A DNA stretch of 42,830 nt from JBHIBC01 sp046758905. Its GTDB lineage: Bacteria > Acidobacteriota > Polarisedimenticolia > Gp22-AA2. A program made the position numbers and the translations under genes. Within the stretch, counting starts at the first letter, position 1. Each line of letters starts with the position of its first letter. This document shows, one piece after another, positions 1 through 8,022 of this stretch. Where the stretch lies: assembly GCA_046758905.1 (NCBI GenBank), contig JBHIBC010000016.1, positions 1 to 42,830 of the forward strand, written 5' to 3'. The notes beneath the pieces are model-generated. The model searched no databases. It saw only the letters and a list, made by a program, of their open reading frames with translations, and had not been told where the DNA came from.

Positions 1-103
1 TCTGGGGGACGGCGTGCGGGGACGGGCAGCTGAGCGGCTCCGGGCTGATCTGGGGGACGGCGTGCGGGGACGGGCAGCTGAGCGGCTCCGGGCTGATCTG
101 GGG
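1..103 (+). repeat. 48-bp perfect tandem repeat (2 copies plus 7-bp partial)
   Basis: Bases 1-48 and 49-96 are identical, and bases 97-103 begin a third copy that then diverges. The unit is a multiple of three (16 codons), so it keeps a reading frame. In the frame that ends at the TGA at 195-197 it encodes a 16-residue unit containing LIWGT. The array probably continues to the left of the window. This is a coding repeat, not a CRISPR array: there are no spacers. Confidence 0.9.
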
Positions 104-197
104 AACCTTCGAGGGATCCATCCTCTCCGAGACAACGGGCACGGTGGACATCCTCGAGGCCGCTTCGGCCGGTGGCTGCGGGCGGTGCGGACGCTGA
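3..197 (+). CDS. C-terminal end of a WGT-repeat exported protein, probably S8 (subtilisin-like) peptidase; 5' partial
   Basis: The frame starting at base 3 is open from the left edge to TGA 195-197 and encodes repeated units of the form SGSGLIWGTACGDGQL, followed by a short unique tail. Tandem [LIV][IV]WGT motifs are a known C-terminal decoration of subtilisin-family (S8) serine peptidases in Acidobacteriota and relatives, so the protease lies to the left. The overlapping frame ending at 208 is also open but encodes an Arg-rich, low-complexity string and is less likely. No catalytic residue is visible here, so the family call rests only on the repeat. The stop is 13 bases before the next start, which suggests co-transcription. 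Confidence 0.5.
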   Translation, partial: WGTACGDGQLSGSGLIWGTACGDGQLSGSGLIWGTFEGSILSETTGTVDILEAASAGGCGRCGR

Positions 198-210
198 GAG
201 ACGCGTGACG

Positions 211-891
211 ATGAGCATCTACTTCTCGGCGGTCGTGGCCATGAGCGCCTTGGTGACGCTCGAGGCCCTGTGGCACGGCCCGCTGGCGGCCAGCACCGAC
301 TTCCTGCTGCTGGTCGTGTTCGCCTGCGTCGCCGCCCCGCATACGCTGAGCCTCGGGCACGGCGTCCGGATCTCGACCCTGCAGCCGTTTATCCTGGCGG
401 CGCTCGTCCTGGTCGGGATCGGGGAGGCGATGTTCGTCGCGGCGGTCAGCATGGCCTACTTCTGGGCCGTGGGCCGCCCGAGGCTCCCGGCGCACAAGGC
501 GCTCTTCAACCTGTGCAACTTCGTGCTCTCGGCATGGGTCGGGGGACACGTCTTCTATGCGGCCGGGGGTCGCGCAGGCGACGTGAGCTCGCCCGGGTCG
601 CTGCTGGCGCTGCTGCTCACGGTGCTCGCCTTCTTCGCGGTCAACACCGGCCTGGTCTCGGTAGCGGTGGCGCTGGAACAGGACATCCATCCGTACCGCG
701 TCTGGTACGAGAAGTACTCCTGGACCCTCAACGCGCAGCTCGCCGGCGGCTCGCTCACCATCCTGATCGGCATGCTGCGCGAGCGTCTCGGCGCCCAGGT
801 CGTGTTCCTGACCGTGCCGTTCTGCATCATGGCGTATCACTTCTACAGGGTCTACTTCTCGCGGGCGTCGCAGGGGGCTCACCGGACCTGA
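211..891 (+). CDS. Seven-helix integral membrane protein of unknown function
   Basis: 226 residues starting MSIYFSAVV. About seven hydrophobic segments cover most of the protein (roughly residues 2-20, 30-48, 52-82, 92-112, 125-150, 168-185 and 190-212), with short charged loops. No catalytic motif is visible. The layout resembles the N-terminal membrane module found ahead of HD-GYP or GGDEF domains, but no output domain follows: the protein ends at 891 and an intrinsic terminator comes right after. I chose ATG 211 over the upstream in-frame extension to 172 because the hydrophobic core begins there and a purine-rich GAGAG precedes it. It lies 13 bases downstream of the WGT-repeat gene, so the two are probably one operon. 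Function not assigned. Confidence 0.75.
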   Translation: MSIYFSAVVAMSALVTLEALWHGPLAASTDFLLLVVFACVAAPHTLSLGHGVRISTLQPFILAALVLVGIGEAMFVAAVSMAYFWAVGRPRLPAHKALFNLCNFVLSAWVGGHVFYAAGGRAGDVSSPGSLLALLLTVLAFFAVNTGLVSVAVALEQDIHPYRVWYEKYSWTLNAQLAGGSLTILIGMLRERLGAQVVFLTVPFCIMAYHFYRVYFSRASQGAHRT

Positions 892-917
892 CGGGGGCCT
901 TCCACCGCTCGCTTCGT

Positions 918-955
918 ACGGCCGCGCCGTCCCCTCCCCGGCGCGGCCGTTTTTC
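918..955 (+). terminator. Rho-independent terminator
   Basis: A perfect 11-bp stem (918-928 with 940-950, core CGGCCGCGCC), an 11-base loop, and a run of five T followed by C (950-955). It sits 26 bases past the stop of the seven-helix membrane protein and ends that transcription unit. Confidence 0.88.
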
Positions 956-1010
956 TTCGAGACAAGGAAAGGGGCCGGGCCGGCCCCCTCGGGTCCGGTC
1001 GATGATCGCG

Positions 1011-1040
1011 GAAAACGCGCCGCAGGAGACCTGCTATACT
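1011..1040 (+). promoter_or_regulatory. Candidate sigma-70 promoter (extended -10)
   Basis: TGCTATACT at 1032-1040 gives a TATACT -10 box (5 of 6 to consensus) with an upstream TG-like extension. The -35 region (around 1011-1017, GAAAACG) is poor. It lies about 90 bases ahead of the ATG at 1129 and downstream of the terminator at 918-955, which is where a promoter for that gene is expected. Confidence 0.4.
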
Positions 1041-1128
1041 CCGCGCCGCGGTTCCTGCCGGGAAGGACGCGAGGCCTCAGCGCAGTTCGGCACTCTGACT
1101 CTCTAGGCATAGAAGAGGAGGTGGGGCC

Positions 1129-2625
1129 ATGCAACCCGTATTGGATCAGATCTCCGACCTGTTCAGCGGTTACATGCCGAAGCTTCTGGCCGCGCTGGCG
1201 GTCCTGGTTCTGGGATGGCTGCTGGCCGTGGTGGTCGCCGCCCTGGTCAGGGGAGGACTCCGTCGGACGACACTGGACAACCGGATCGCGGGCTGGGTCC
1301 TCGGCGACCGGGCCAAAGGCGTCGACGTGGAGAAGTGGATCGCGAAGGGCATCTACTACGTGATCCTGATCTTCGTGCTCATCTCGTTCCTTCAGGTGCT
1401 CAATCTCACCATGACCACCGAGCCCCTGAACCGACTCCTGACGCAGATCCTCGAGTTCGTGCCGCGCCTGGTGGGCGGGGCGCTGCTCCTGCTGATCGCC
1501 TGGGCCGTCGCCACCATGCTGAAGGCGGTGGTCGCCAGGGGCCTGCGGGCGGTGCGGTTCGACGAGCGCCTAGGCGGCCGGGCCGGCATCGTCGAGCAGA
1601 AGCGCCCGCCGCTGAGCGCCACGCTGGCCGCGGCGGTCTACTGGCTCGTCTTCCTGTTGTTCCTTCCGGCGGTCCTGGGCGCCCTGGCCCTGGAGGGGCT
1701 GCTCGACCCCGTGACCGGCATGACCGATCAGATCCTGGGGTTCCTCCCCAATCTGTTCGCCGCCGGGCTGATCCTCGCGGTCGGCTACTTCATCGCGCGC
1801 ATCGTCCAGAGGATCGTCACCAACCTGCTGGGGGCCGTGGGGGCCGACCGGCTGAGCGAGCGGGTCGGGCTGCGAGCGGCCCTCGGGACCGGCGGACTGT
1901 CCGGCCTGGTCGGCCTGATCGTCTACGTCCTCATCCTGATCCCGGTGGTGATCACGTCCCTCAATGCGCTGCAGCTGGAGGCGCTGACCGCTCCGGCCAC
2001 CGACATGCTGGCCGGCGTGATGCGGGCGATCCCCGCAGTCTTCGCCGCGATCATCCTGCTGGCGCTGGCCTACCTGGTGGGGAAGCTGCTGGCCGGGCTG
2101 ATCTCCGAGGTCCTGGCGAGCGCCGGATTCAACGCGATGTTCCTGCGTCTGCGGCTGGTCAAGGAGCCGGTCAGGCCGGAGCGTTCGCCGGCCGCCATCG
2201 CCGGCTACCTGACCCTGGTGGGGATCATGCTGTTCGCCGCCATCGAGGCCTCGCGTCTGCTCGGCTTCGAGGCGCTGGCCGAGCTGGTGTCGCGGTTCAC
2301 CGTGTTCGCGGGGCAGGTGATCCTCGGCCTGGTGGTCTTCGGGGTGGGCCTGTACGTCGCGAACCTCGTGGGGCAGACGATCCAGTCCAGCAGCGCCTCC
2401 CAGGCCTCGCTCCTGTCGGTGGCGGCGCGCACCTCGATCATCGTGCTGGCCGGCGCGATCGCGCTGCGTCAGATGGGCGTGGGGAGCGAGATCGTCAGCC
2501 TGGCCTTCGGGATCCTGTTCGGCGCCGTCGCCGTGGCGGTCGCCCTGGCCTTCGGCATCGGTGGGCGCGACATCGCCGCGAAGCGGCTGCAGAGGTGGCT
2601 GGACTCGCTGGACAGGAAGTCCTGA
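1129..2625 (+). CDS. Mechanosensitive-channel-like multi-pass membrane protein (conserved TM-helix repeats, CmpX-like)
   Basis: 498 residues. It is built of repeated membrane segments of a shared pattern (for example LLAALAVLVLGWLLAVV, VGGALLLLIAWAVATML, LFAAGLILAVGYFIARI, VFAAIILLALAYLVGKL, and a final LAFGILFGAVAVAVALAFGIGGRD). The repeated 'LG-x-hydrophobic-A-x-hydrophobic' helix pairs and the closing AFGIGGRDIA are typical of the conserved TM-helix family related to mechanosensitive channels (CmpX type). The soluble beta domain of classical MscS is not obvious, so conductance is unproven. ATG 1129 follows a strong GAGGAGGTGGGG Shine-Dalgarno. It is probably monocistronic and converges on the M28 gene, with only 36 bases between the stops. 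Confidence 0.8.
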   Translation: MQPVLDQISDLFSGYMPKLLAALAVLVLGWLLAVVVAALVRGGLRRTTLDNRIAGWVLGDRAKGVDVEKWIAKGIYYVILIFVLISFLQVLNLTMTTEPLNRLLTQILEFVPRLVGGALLLLIAWAVATMLKAVVARGLRAVRFDERLGGRAGIVEQKRPPLSATLAAAVYWLVFLLFLPAVLGALALEGLLDPVTGMTDQILGFLPNLFAAGLILAVGYFIARIVQRIVTNLLGAVGADRLSERVGLRAALGTGGLSGLVGLIVYVLILIPVVITSLNALQLEALTAPATDMLAGVMRAIPAVFAAIILLALAYLVGKLLAGLISEVLASAGFNAMFLRLRLVKEPVRPERSPAAIAGYLTLVGIMLFAAIEASRLLGFEALAELVSRFTVFAGQVILGLVVFGVGLYVANLVGQTIQSSSASQASLLSVAARTSIIVLAGAIALRQMGVGSEIVSLAFGILFGAVAVAVALAFGIGGRDIAAKRLQRWLDSLDRKS

Positions 2626-2661
2626 GGCCGCGCCGGCCGACCCGAGGGCCCGGCGCCCCCG

Positions 2662-4332
2662 TTACCTCGCGGCGGCCATCATCGCGTCGCGCCGGGCCTT
2701 GAACTCGGTCCCTTCCCTCCAGGAGGGGAAGTCCGTCCCGTTGGCCAGGCGGTAGCCCGCCATGAACAGCAGCCGGGCGTCGTCCACGGCGCCCGACAGA
2801 TCCCAGCCCGGGTCGAACTCGTCGGACGGCTTGTGGTATCGCTCGGCGGTGTACTCGTCGCGGCGCGCGCGCCCCCATTCCTCCCCGTGCTCCACGTGGT
2901 CGATGCCGGCGTCGGTGTACAGGGCCGGGATCCCCACCTTGGCCAGGGTGAAGTGGTCCGAGCGGTAATAGAATCCCTTCTCCGGCTCGGGGTCGGGACG
3001 GACCCGGCGGCCCTGCCTGCGCGCGGCGCGGGCGACGTAGTCGTCCAGCTCCGATTTGCCGTAGCCCACGATGGTCACGTCGCGCATCGGCCCCCAGATG
3101 TTGGCCCCGTCCATGTTGATCGCCGCGACCGTCTTCTCGGGCGGATAGACCGGGTTGGCGGCGTAGAAGGCGGAGCCCAGCAGGCCCTGCTCCTCCGCGG
3201 TGGTCGCGAGGAACACGATCGAGCGGGCGGGAGGCGGGTCGAGCGAGGCGAAGGCCTCCGCCAGCTCGAGCAGGGTGGCCGTCCCGGAGGCGTTGTCGAG
3301 CGCGCCGTTATAGATCGAGTCGCCCTCCAGATCGGGGTCCGTCCCCAGGTGATCCCAGTGGGCCATGTAGATCACGTACTCGTCGGGCCGCTCGCGCCCC
3401 CGTAGCAACGCCAGGACGTTCCGCGAGGTCGATTCGCGCGTCGTGTTGTCGAGCGCCACCGAGGTGGTCAGCCCCATCGGCACGGCGCGAAAGCCGCGCC
3501 GCGCCGCCTTCTCCTTGAGGGCGTCGAAGTCGAGCCCCGCCTGGGAGAAGAGCGCGCGCGCCGTCTGCTGCGTGACCCAGCCCTCGACGGCCGCCCGCGA
3601 CATGTTCCGGTCCGGACTCACCAGGCCGAACTGCTCTCCGGACCAGCTCCCCCGGACGACCTCCCACGGGTAGGCCGCCGGCTCGGTCTCGTGGACGATG
3701 AAGGCCCCCGCCGCGCCCTGCCGCGCCGCCTCCTCGAACTTGTAGGTCCAGCGGCCGTAGTAGGTCATGGCGCGCCCCTCGAACAGGTCCTCGTCCTTGG
3801 TCGCGAACCCCGGATCGTTGACCAGCATCACGACCGTCCTGCCGCGGACGTCGATGCCGGCGTAATCGTCCCACTCGAACTCGGGGGCGACGGTGCCGTA
3901 CCCCACGAACACCATGTCGGAGGCGACGATCTCGGCGCGCCGGACGACGCGCGTCGTCCAGGCCATGAACTGGTCGCCGTAGGCGAAGCTCGAGGTGCCC
4001 GTGCCCCCCTCGACGACCAGGCGGGTGTCGGGGTCCGCGGCGATCGACACCAGCGGGACATCCTGGAAGAAGCTGTCTCCGTTCCCGGGACGCAGCCCCA
4101 GCGACTCGAAGCGGCCTTTGAGGTACTCGATCGTCCTCTCCTCGCCCGGGGAGGAGGGGAAACGGCCCTCGAACCGGTCGGACGAGAGGGTGCGGATGTG
4201 CCGGGCCAGATCATCCGCCGTGATGGTGGTCAGGGCGGCGGCTTCGGGGTCGGCGGGGGGCGCGCAGCCGACGAGGGCGGCGAGCAGGGGGATGGTGACG
4301 GCGGCCGGTATCCGGTGCGGGCTTCTCGTCAT
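2662..4332 (-). CDS. M28-family zinc aminopeptidase, lipoprotein, with PA-domain insert
   Basis: 556 residues from ATG 4332, which follows a GAGGAG ribosome site; the frame can be extended 12 residues upstream but that has no better signal. A lipoprotein signal ends at a Cys in LVGC. The M28 metal ligands are all present: H325 in MAHWDH, D346 in GALDNASG, E380/E381 in TTAEEQG (catalytic Glu plus ligand), D408 in INMDG and H500 in YHKPSDEF. The stretch around residues 120-250 matches a protease-associated insert (VGYGTVAPEFEWDDYAG onwards). M28 enzymes remove N-terminal residues from peptides using two zinc ions; the signal places this one in the periplasm or outer membrane. It is downstream of the Na+/Ca2+ exchanger with a 36-base gap, so probably co-transcribed. 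Confidence 0.92.
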   Translation of the reverse strand: MTRSPHRIPAAVTIPLLAALVGCAPPADPEAAALTTITADDLARHIRTLSSDRFEGRFPSSPGEERTIEYLKGRFESLGLRPGNGDSFFQDVPLVSIAADPDTRLVVEGGTGTSSFAYGDQFMAWTTRVVRRAEIVASDMVFVGYGTVAPEFEWDDYAGIDVRGRTVVMLVNDPGFATKDEDLFEGRAMTYYGRWTYKFEEAARQGAAGAFIVHETEPAAYPWEVVRGSWSGEQFGLVSPDRNMSRAAVEGWVTQQTARALFSQAGLDFDALKEKAARRGFRAVPMGLTTSVALDNTTRESTSRNVLALLRGRERPDEYVIYMAHWDHLGTDPDLEGDSIYNGALDNASGTATLLELAEAFASLDPPPARSIVFLATTAEEQGLLGSAFYAANPVYPPEKTVAAINMDGANIWGPMRDVTIVGYGKSELDDYVARAARRQGRRVRPDPEPEKGFYYRSDHFTLAKVGIPALYTDAGIDHVEHGEEWGRARRDEYTAERYHKPSDEFDPGWDLSGAVDDARLLFMAGYRLANGTDFPSWREGTEFKARRDAMMAAAR

Positions 4333-4368
4333 GGCTCTCCTCGCGGCGCGGCGCGTGCCGCGCGGCAT

Positions 4369-5427
4369 TCAGGTCACGAGATACTGGACGACGACGTAGG
4401 CGACATAGATCGCCACCAGGGGAAGGCCCTGCCAGCGGCGGAAGTGCCCCCTCCTGGCGGCTCGGTGGATGAAGACGCGGAACAGGCCCAGGATCGCCAG
4501 CATGGCGGGCAGGTGGACCAGCAGGACGATCCGGGGGACCTCGGAGGAAGCCTCGAGGATCGGCAGCGGGGCGGCCACCGCCGAGGCGCCGACCACGAAC
4601 AGCACATTCAGGATGTCGGCCCCGATGATGTTGCCGACCAGGAGGTCCCTGTGGCCCTTGACGATGCTGGTGAGCCCGATCACCATCTCGGGCAGAGAGG
4701 TTCCCAGGGCGACCAGGGTTGCGGCGATCACCACCTCGGGCACGTGCCAGTGGTTCTCCGCCAGCTCGGTCACCGCCAGGATCAGGGCCCGGCTGGCGAG
4801 GACGACCAGGGCCAGCCCGAAGAGGAGCAGGGCGAGCAGCCGGACGGCCGGCGCCCGGGCCGTGCCGGCCGCGATGTCCCGGCCGCCGCCGGGCACCCAC
4901 GGCCCGCCTGGATGGTTGCGGCTCCAGCGCACGGAGGCGTACAGGTAGGCGGCGAGCAGCACCAGGAGGAGCAGGCCGACCGGGCGGCCGAGGACCGCCT
5001 TCGCGCCCATGGCGCCGTACGCCCCGTAGCACAGCAGCGTCAAGAGCGCGGCGGCGCCGAACTGCACCCACCCCTGGCGGGCCAGGATGTAACGGTCCGC
5101 GGGCAGCACGGCGAGAAGACAGCCCAGACCGAAGATCAGCCCCGTGTCGGCGACAACCGATCCGATGGCGTTGCCGAGCGCCAGCCCCGGCCGTCCGGAC
5201 CAGGCGGCCATCACCGAGACTGCGCATTCCGGGCTCGTCGTGCCGAGCGAGACCACCGTCGCGCCGATGATCACCTGCGACACGCCGAGCCTGAACGCCA
5301 GGCCCGATGCCCCGTCGACCAGCCAGTCGGCTCCCTTGACGAGCACCGCGATGGCGCCGGCCGATAGGGCCAGTAACAGCCACTGCGGCAGGCCGGCGAA
5401 CCACTCTCCGGGGATCAGATGCTCCAC
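4369..5427 (-). CDS. Sodium/calcium exchanger, CaCA family (YrbG-like)
   Basis: 352 residues, about ten membrane helices, usual length for the family. Both alpha repeats are clear: the first has GATVVSLGTTSPE and GNAIGSVVADTG; the second has AATLVALGTSLPE and GNIIGADILNVLF. These form the ion-binding site of CaCA antiporters. I chose GTG 5427 because GGGAGGAG lies just before it and the first helix follows soon after; ATG 5472 is in frame but has no good ribosome site. The 224 bases up to the RidA-like gene hold no gene I can support. The exchanger presumably exports calcium in exchange for sodium; pairing with a metallopeptidase lipoprotein is not diagnostic. Confidence 0.9.
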   Translation of the reverse strand: MEHLIPGEWFAGLPQWLLLALSAGAIAVLVKGADWLVDGASGLAFRLGVSQVIIGATVVSLGTTSPECAVSVMAAWSGRPGLALGNAIGSVVADTGLIFGLGCLLAVLPADRYILARQGWVQFGAAALLTLLCYGAYGAMGAKAVLGRPVGLLLLVLLAAYLYASVRWSRNHPGGPWVPGGGRDIAAGTARAPAVRLLALLLFGLALVVLASRALILAVTELAENHWHVPEVVIAATLVALGTSLPEMVIGLTSIVKGHRDLLVGNIIGADILNVLFVVGASAVAAPLPILEASSEVPRIVLLVHLPAMLAILGLFRVFIHRAARRGHFRRWQGLPLVAIYVAYVVVQYLVT

Positions 5428-5651
5428 GTCTCCTCCCGCCCTCCCGTCGGGGAGGGCCGCCGAAGGCCGCATCCGGGAGCCCCCGAGATGTCGCCGTGGC
5501 CGCCGGAGGCGCGCGCCGGAGCTGCCGAGCGCCCGCGCATAGTGCCACCCGGGGGCGAGATGGGCAAGAGATCCGTCACCGCGCGGGCCGGCCGGCGAAG
5601 CGGCGTCGGGGGAGGTAGGCCGCGAGGGCGCGGGTCGCCGTCGCGGGAGGT

Positions 5652-6860
5652 TCAGCCCAGAACCGCGGTGACCTCCATCTCGCACAGCCACTCCGGCCGG
5701 CAGACCTCCGCCCTGCACACCGTGTTGGGGACCGCCTCGGGGAAGCCCCGGCGGCGGCAGGCGCGCAGGAAGCCGTCGAGGTAGGAGGGCCGTTTCAGGT
5801 AGGTCGTGGCGCAGACCACGTCCCGCGGCGAGGCACCCTGGCCGGCCAGCAGCCGCTCGATGTTGGCGAGCATCCGGTCCGCCTGGCCCTCGAAGTCGCC
5901 CACGTGAACCACCCGCCCTTCGGCGTCGATGCTGGCCGTGCCCGATACGTACAGGACGACGCGATCGTCGAGGCTCACGCGCACGCCGCGGCTGAAGGCG
6001 GACCCGTAACGGGGCGCCTCGTTCATGGTGGGGGAGTGAATCGGCACGACGGGGGCGCCGGCGCTCACCGCCCGGATGTCGAGCGAATAGGTGCGCTCCG
6101 GCGGGAAGGGGACGCCCTGGATCCCGGTGCTGGCCGGCAAGGGGCTCACCCGCCGCGATTGGAAGAACGCGGTCCGCGCCCGGTTCAGGTCGTCGTACAC
6201 CTCGCCCATCTCGCGCACGTAGATCCAGGTCCGGACCACGTCCCGGAACGAGAGGCCCTCGCTCCGCAGGCAGGCCTCGGCACGCTCGAACATCGAGACC
6301 GCCTCGGCGCGCCGATCGCGGCCGCGGGGGACGACGCCGGCGACGTTCGCCAGATACAACAGCCGCAGGCCGCCCGCCTCCACGACCTGGCCGGAGGATC
6401 CGGGCGGCGGGTCGGCGACCGGCCTCACGCGACGCCGGACGGAGGAGGTCGCGATCACCGCGTAGCCCTGGATCTCGCACGACTGTCCGGGGCGTACCGG
6501 CGGCTGCTGCACCCAGGTCGTCGCCGGCGTCACGGCGCCGCCGCCGGCCCGATGGAAATCGTGCCGGACGGCCTGCACGAGAGGCATCTCGGTGCCGATG
6601 TGGCTGAGGAGAACTTTCTCGGTCACGAGGTCGCGCGGGCAGGCCCCATGGGCCTGCAGGGCGGCGAACAGCGACCGGTAGGCCGAGCGCGCCTGTTCCA
6701 GGAATCCGATCGCCTGCGCCCGGGGGCGGGCGCGGATGAACAGCTCCACGGTCTGCGGGAAGGTCATCCTCAGGACCTGCACGTCGCTCCGCCAGTCGCC
6801 CTCGTGGGTGGCCGGCAGCGTCGCGCCGCGGACACCTCCCTCCGTCCCGGTGGCGGTCAT
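5652..6860 (-). CDS. Two-domain RidA-fold protein, chorismatase-like (FkbO/Hyg5/XanB2 type)
   Basis: 402 residues. The C-terminal half (about 270-402) is a RidA/YjgF fold: YVSGTASID, then VHVGDFEGQADRMLANIE, TTYLKRP and a closing R-A-E-V...CEMEV that keeps the Arg and Glu used by RidA proteins to hold carboxylated substrates. The middle (about 205-265) has VVRTWIYVREM and PASTGI, which I associate with chorismatases, enzymes that turn chorismate into hydroxybenzoate or dihydroxycyclohexadienoate. Known chorismatases are about 330-345 residues, so this is longer. The DAHP synthase gene, two genes upstream in the same run, supports an aromatic-acid role. An ordinary tandem RidA imine deaminase is the main alternative. 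ATG 6860 has a TAGGAG site that overlaps the previous stop. Confidence 0.7.
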   Translation of the reverse strand: MTATGTEGGVRGATLPATHEGDWRSDVQVLRMTFPQTVELFIRARPRAQAIGFLEQARSAYRSLFAALQAHGACPRDLVTEKVLLSHIGTEMPLVQAVRHDFHRAGGGAVTPATTWVQQPPVRPGQSCEIQGYAVIATSSVRRRVRPVADPPPGSSGQVVEAGGLRLLYLANVAGVVPRGRDRRAEAVSMFERAEACLRSEGLSFRDVVRTWIYVREMGEVYDDLNRARTAFFQSRRVSPLPASTGIQGVPFPPERTYSLDIRAVSAGAPVVPIHSPTMNEAPRYGSAFSRGVRVSLDDRVVLYVSGTASIDAEGRVVHVGDFEGQADRMLANIERLLAGQGASPRDVVCATTYLKRPSYLDGFLRACRRRGFPEAVPNTVCRAEVCRPEWLCEMEVTAVLG

Positions 6861-6873
6861 CTCCCGTGATCTC

Positions 6874-8022
6874 CTACCGATCGCAGCCGCCGCGCGCCCC
6901 GTCGCGGCGTCGCAGCCGTCCCCCGCACACGACGGCGAGGCGGATGTCGGCGCGCCGGTTGAGGCGGCCGTCGAAGGTCACCCGGCCGGTCAGGCCGGTG
7001 ACCGAGACGCGCGCGAGGGATTCGGCCATCCGGCCCGCGCCCTCGCCGGCGGCGGCGAGCGCCGCGCTCAGGGCCAGGACGGCGTCGTGCCCGTAGAGGG
7101 CGGGTGGGTAGGGACGCTCGCCGTGACGGCGCTCGAACTCCCGCTCGAACTCGTCGACCGCTGCCGCGGCGGCGCCGGACGCCGCCGGCGCGACGAGGCG
7201 CATGCCCTCGGCGGCGGCGCCCGCCCGCTCGAGGAAGTCGCCCCGCGCCAGCGCGAGCGGACCGAAGAGCTCCTGCCGGTATCCCGCGCGCCGCAGCCAG
7301 ACGACCAGGTCGGCGGCGGCGCGCGCGCTCCCGAACAGCACCAGGGCGTCGAAATCTCCGCGCCGCAGCCGCCGTCCGAGGAGGTCCCGGGAGGTGGAGG
7401 CCGGGACGGTCTCGACCAGGCCAGCCGGGGCCGCTCGCAGGAAGGCGCGCCCGGCGGCCCGGGCGCCGAAGCCGTCCTCGATCCAGGCGGCCACGCGGCG
7501 CGGCTCGGGGCCCTCGAAGATGGCCGCGGCCAGCACCCGGGCCTGCTCGCGGTCGTCCGGGGCCAGGCGGAAGAACCACGGGATGCGCAGGCCCGTCAAG
7601 GTGACCTCGCTTGCCCACGGGGTGAGGAAGATCGCGGCGCCCCGGGCGCGGGCGATGACCTGCTCCGCGAGGTGCGCCGAGCGGGCGTCCAGGGCGCCGA
7701 ACACGGCGAGTGCGCCCTCGTCGTAAATCAGGCGCACCAGCTCTCCCGCCGACCCGTTCCACGGGCTCTCGGACGCGCCGACCGACAGGCGCAGCGGCCG
7801 GCCGAGCACGCCGCCGCCGCGGTTGGCGCGCTCCACGGCGATCTCGGCGCCGCGGAGCACCTCGCGTCCGATCCGCGACTGTGGGCCACGCCTCGGCAGG
7901 AATGCGCCGATCGTGATCGGCGTCCCGCCCGGCGGCCCCGCCCAGGCCGTTCCCGCGAGGCCCGCCAGCAGCAGGCCGAGGGCCGCGGCCGGAGGACGGC
8001 CGGGGCGGATCGCCGGGCTCAC
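6874..8022 (-). CDS. LivK-like periplasmic ligand-binding protein (type 1 fold)
   Basis: 382 residues from GTG 8022. A Sec signal peptide is visible (LGLLLAGLAGTAWA). The mature chain begins ITIGAFLPRRGPQSRIGREVLRG, a typical opening of branched-chain-amino-acid-type binding proteins, and ends with TGLTGRVTFDGRLNRRADIR, the equivalent of the family's 'G..G.i.FD..G' signature. No permease or ATPase is nearby, so it may act as a sensor or carrier rather than feed an ABC importer. Its GTG overlaps the TGA of the DAHP synthase gene as GTGA (8019-8022), which implies translational coupling. It shares its fold with the C-terminal half of the 8868-11303 product, two copies flanking the DAHP synthase gene. 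The ligand cannot be read from the sequence. Confidence 0.82.
   Translation of the reverse strand: MSPAIRPGRPPAAALGLLLAGLAGTAWAGPPGGTPITIGAFLPRRGPQSRIGREVLRGAEIAVERANRGGGVLGRPLRLSVGASESPWNGSAGELVRLIYDEGALAVFGALDARSAHLAEQVIARARGAAIFLTPWASEVTLTGLRIPWFFRLAPDDREQARVLAAAIFEGPEPRRVAAWIEDGFGARAAGRAFLRAAPAGLVETVPASTSRDLLGRRLRRGDFDALVLFGSARAAADLVVWLRRAGYRQELFGPLALARGDFLERAGAAAEGMRLVAPAASGAAAAAVDEFEREFERRHGERPYPPALYGHDAVLALSAALAAAGEGAGRMAESLARVSVTGLTGRVTFDGRLNRRADIRLAVVCGGRLRRRDGARGGCDR

Noticed and set aside
5428..5651. A small gene or terminator between the RidA-like gene and the exchanger
   Set aside because: Open frames here are low-complexity Arg/Gly/Pro shadows without ribosome sites; the GGGAGG/CCCTCC hairpin near 5440 has no T-run.
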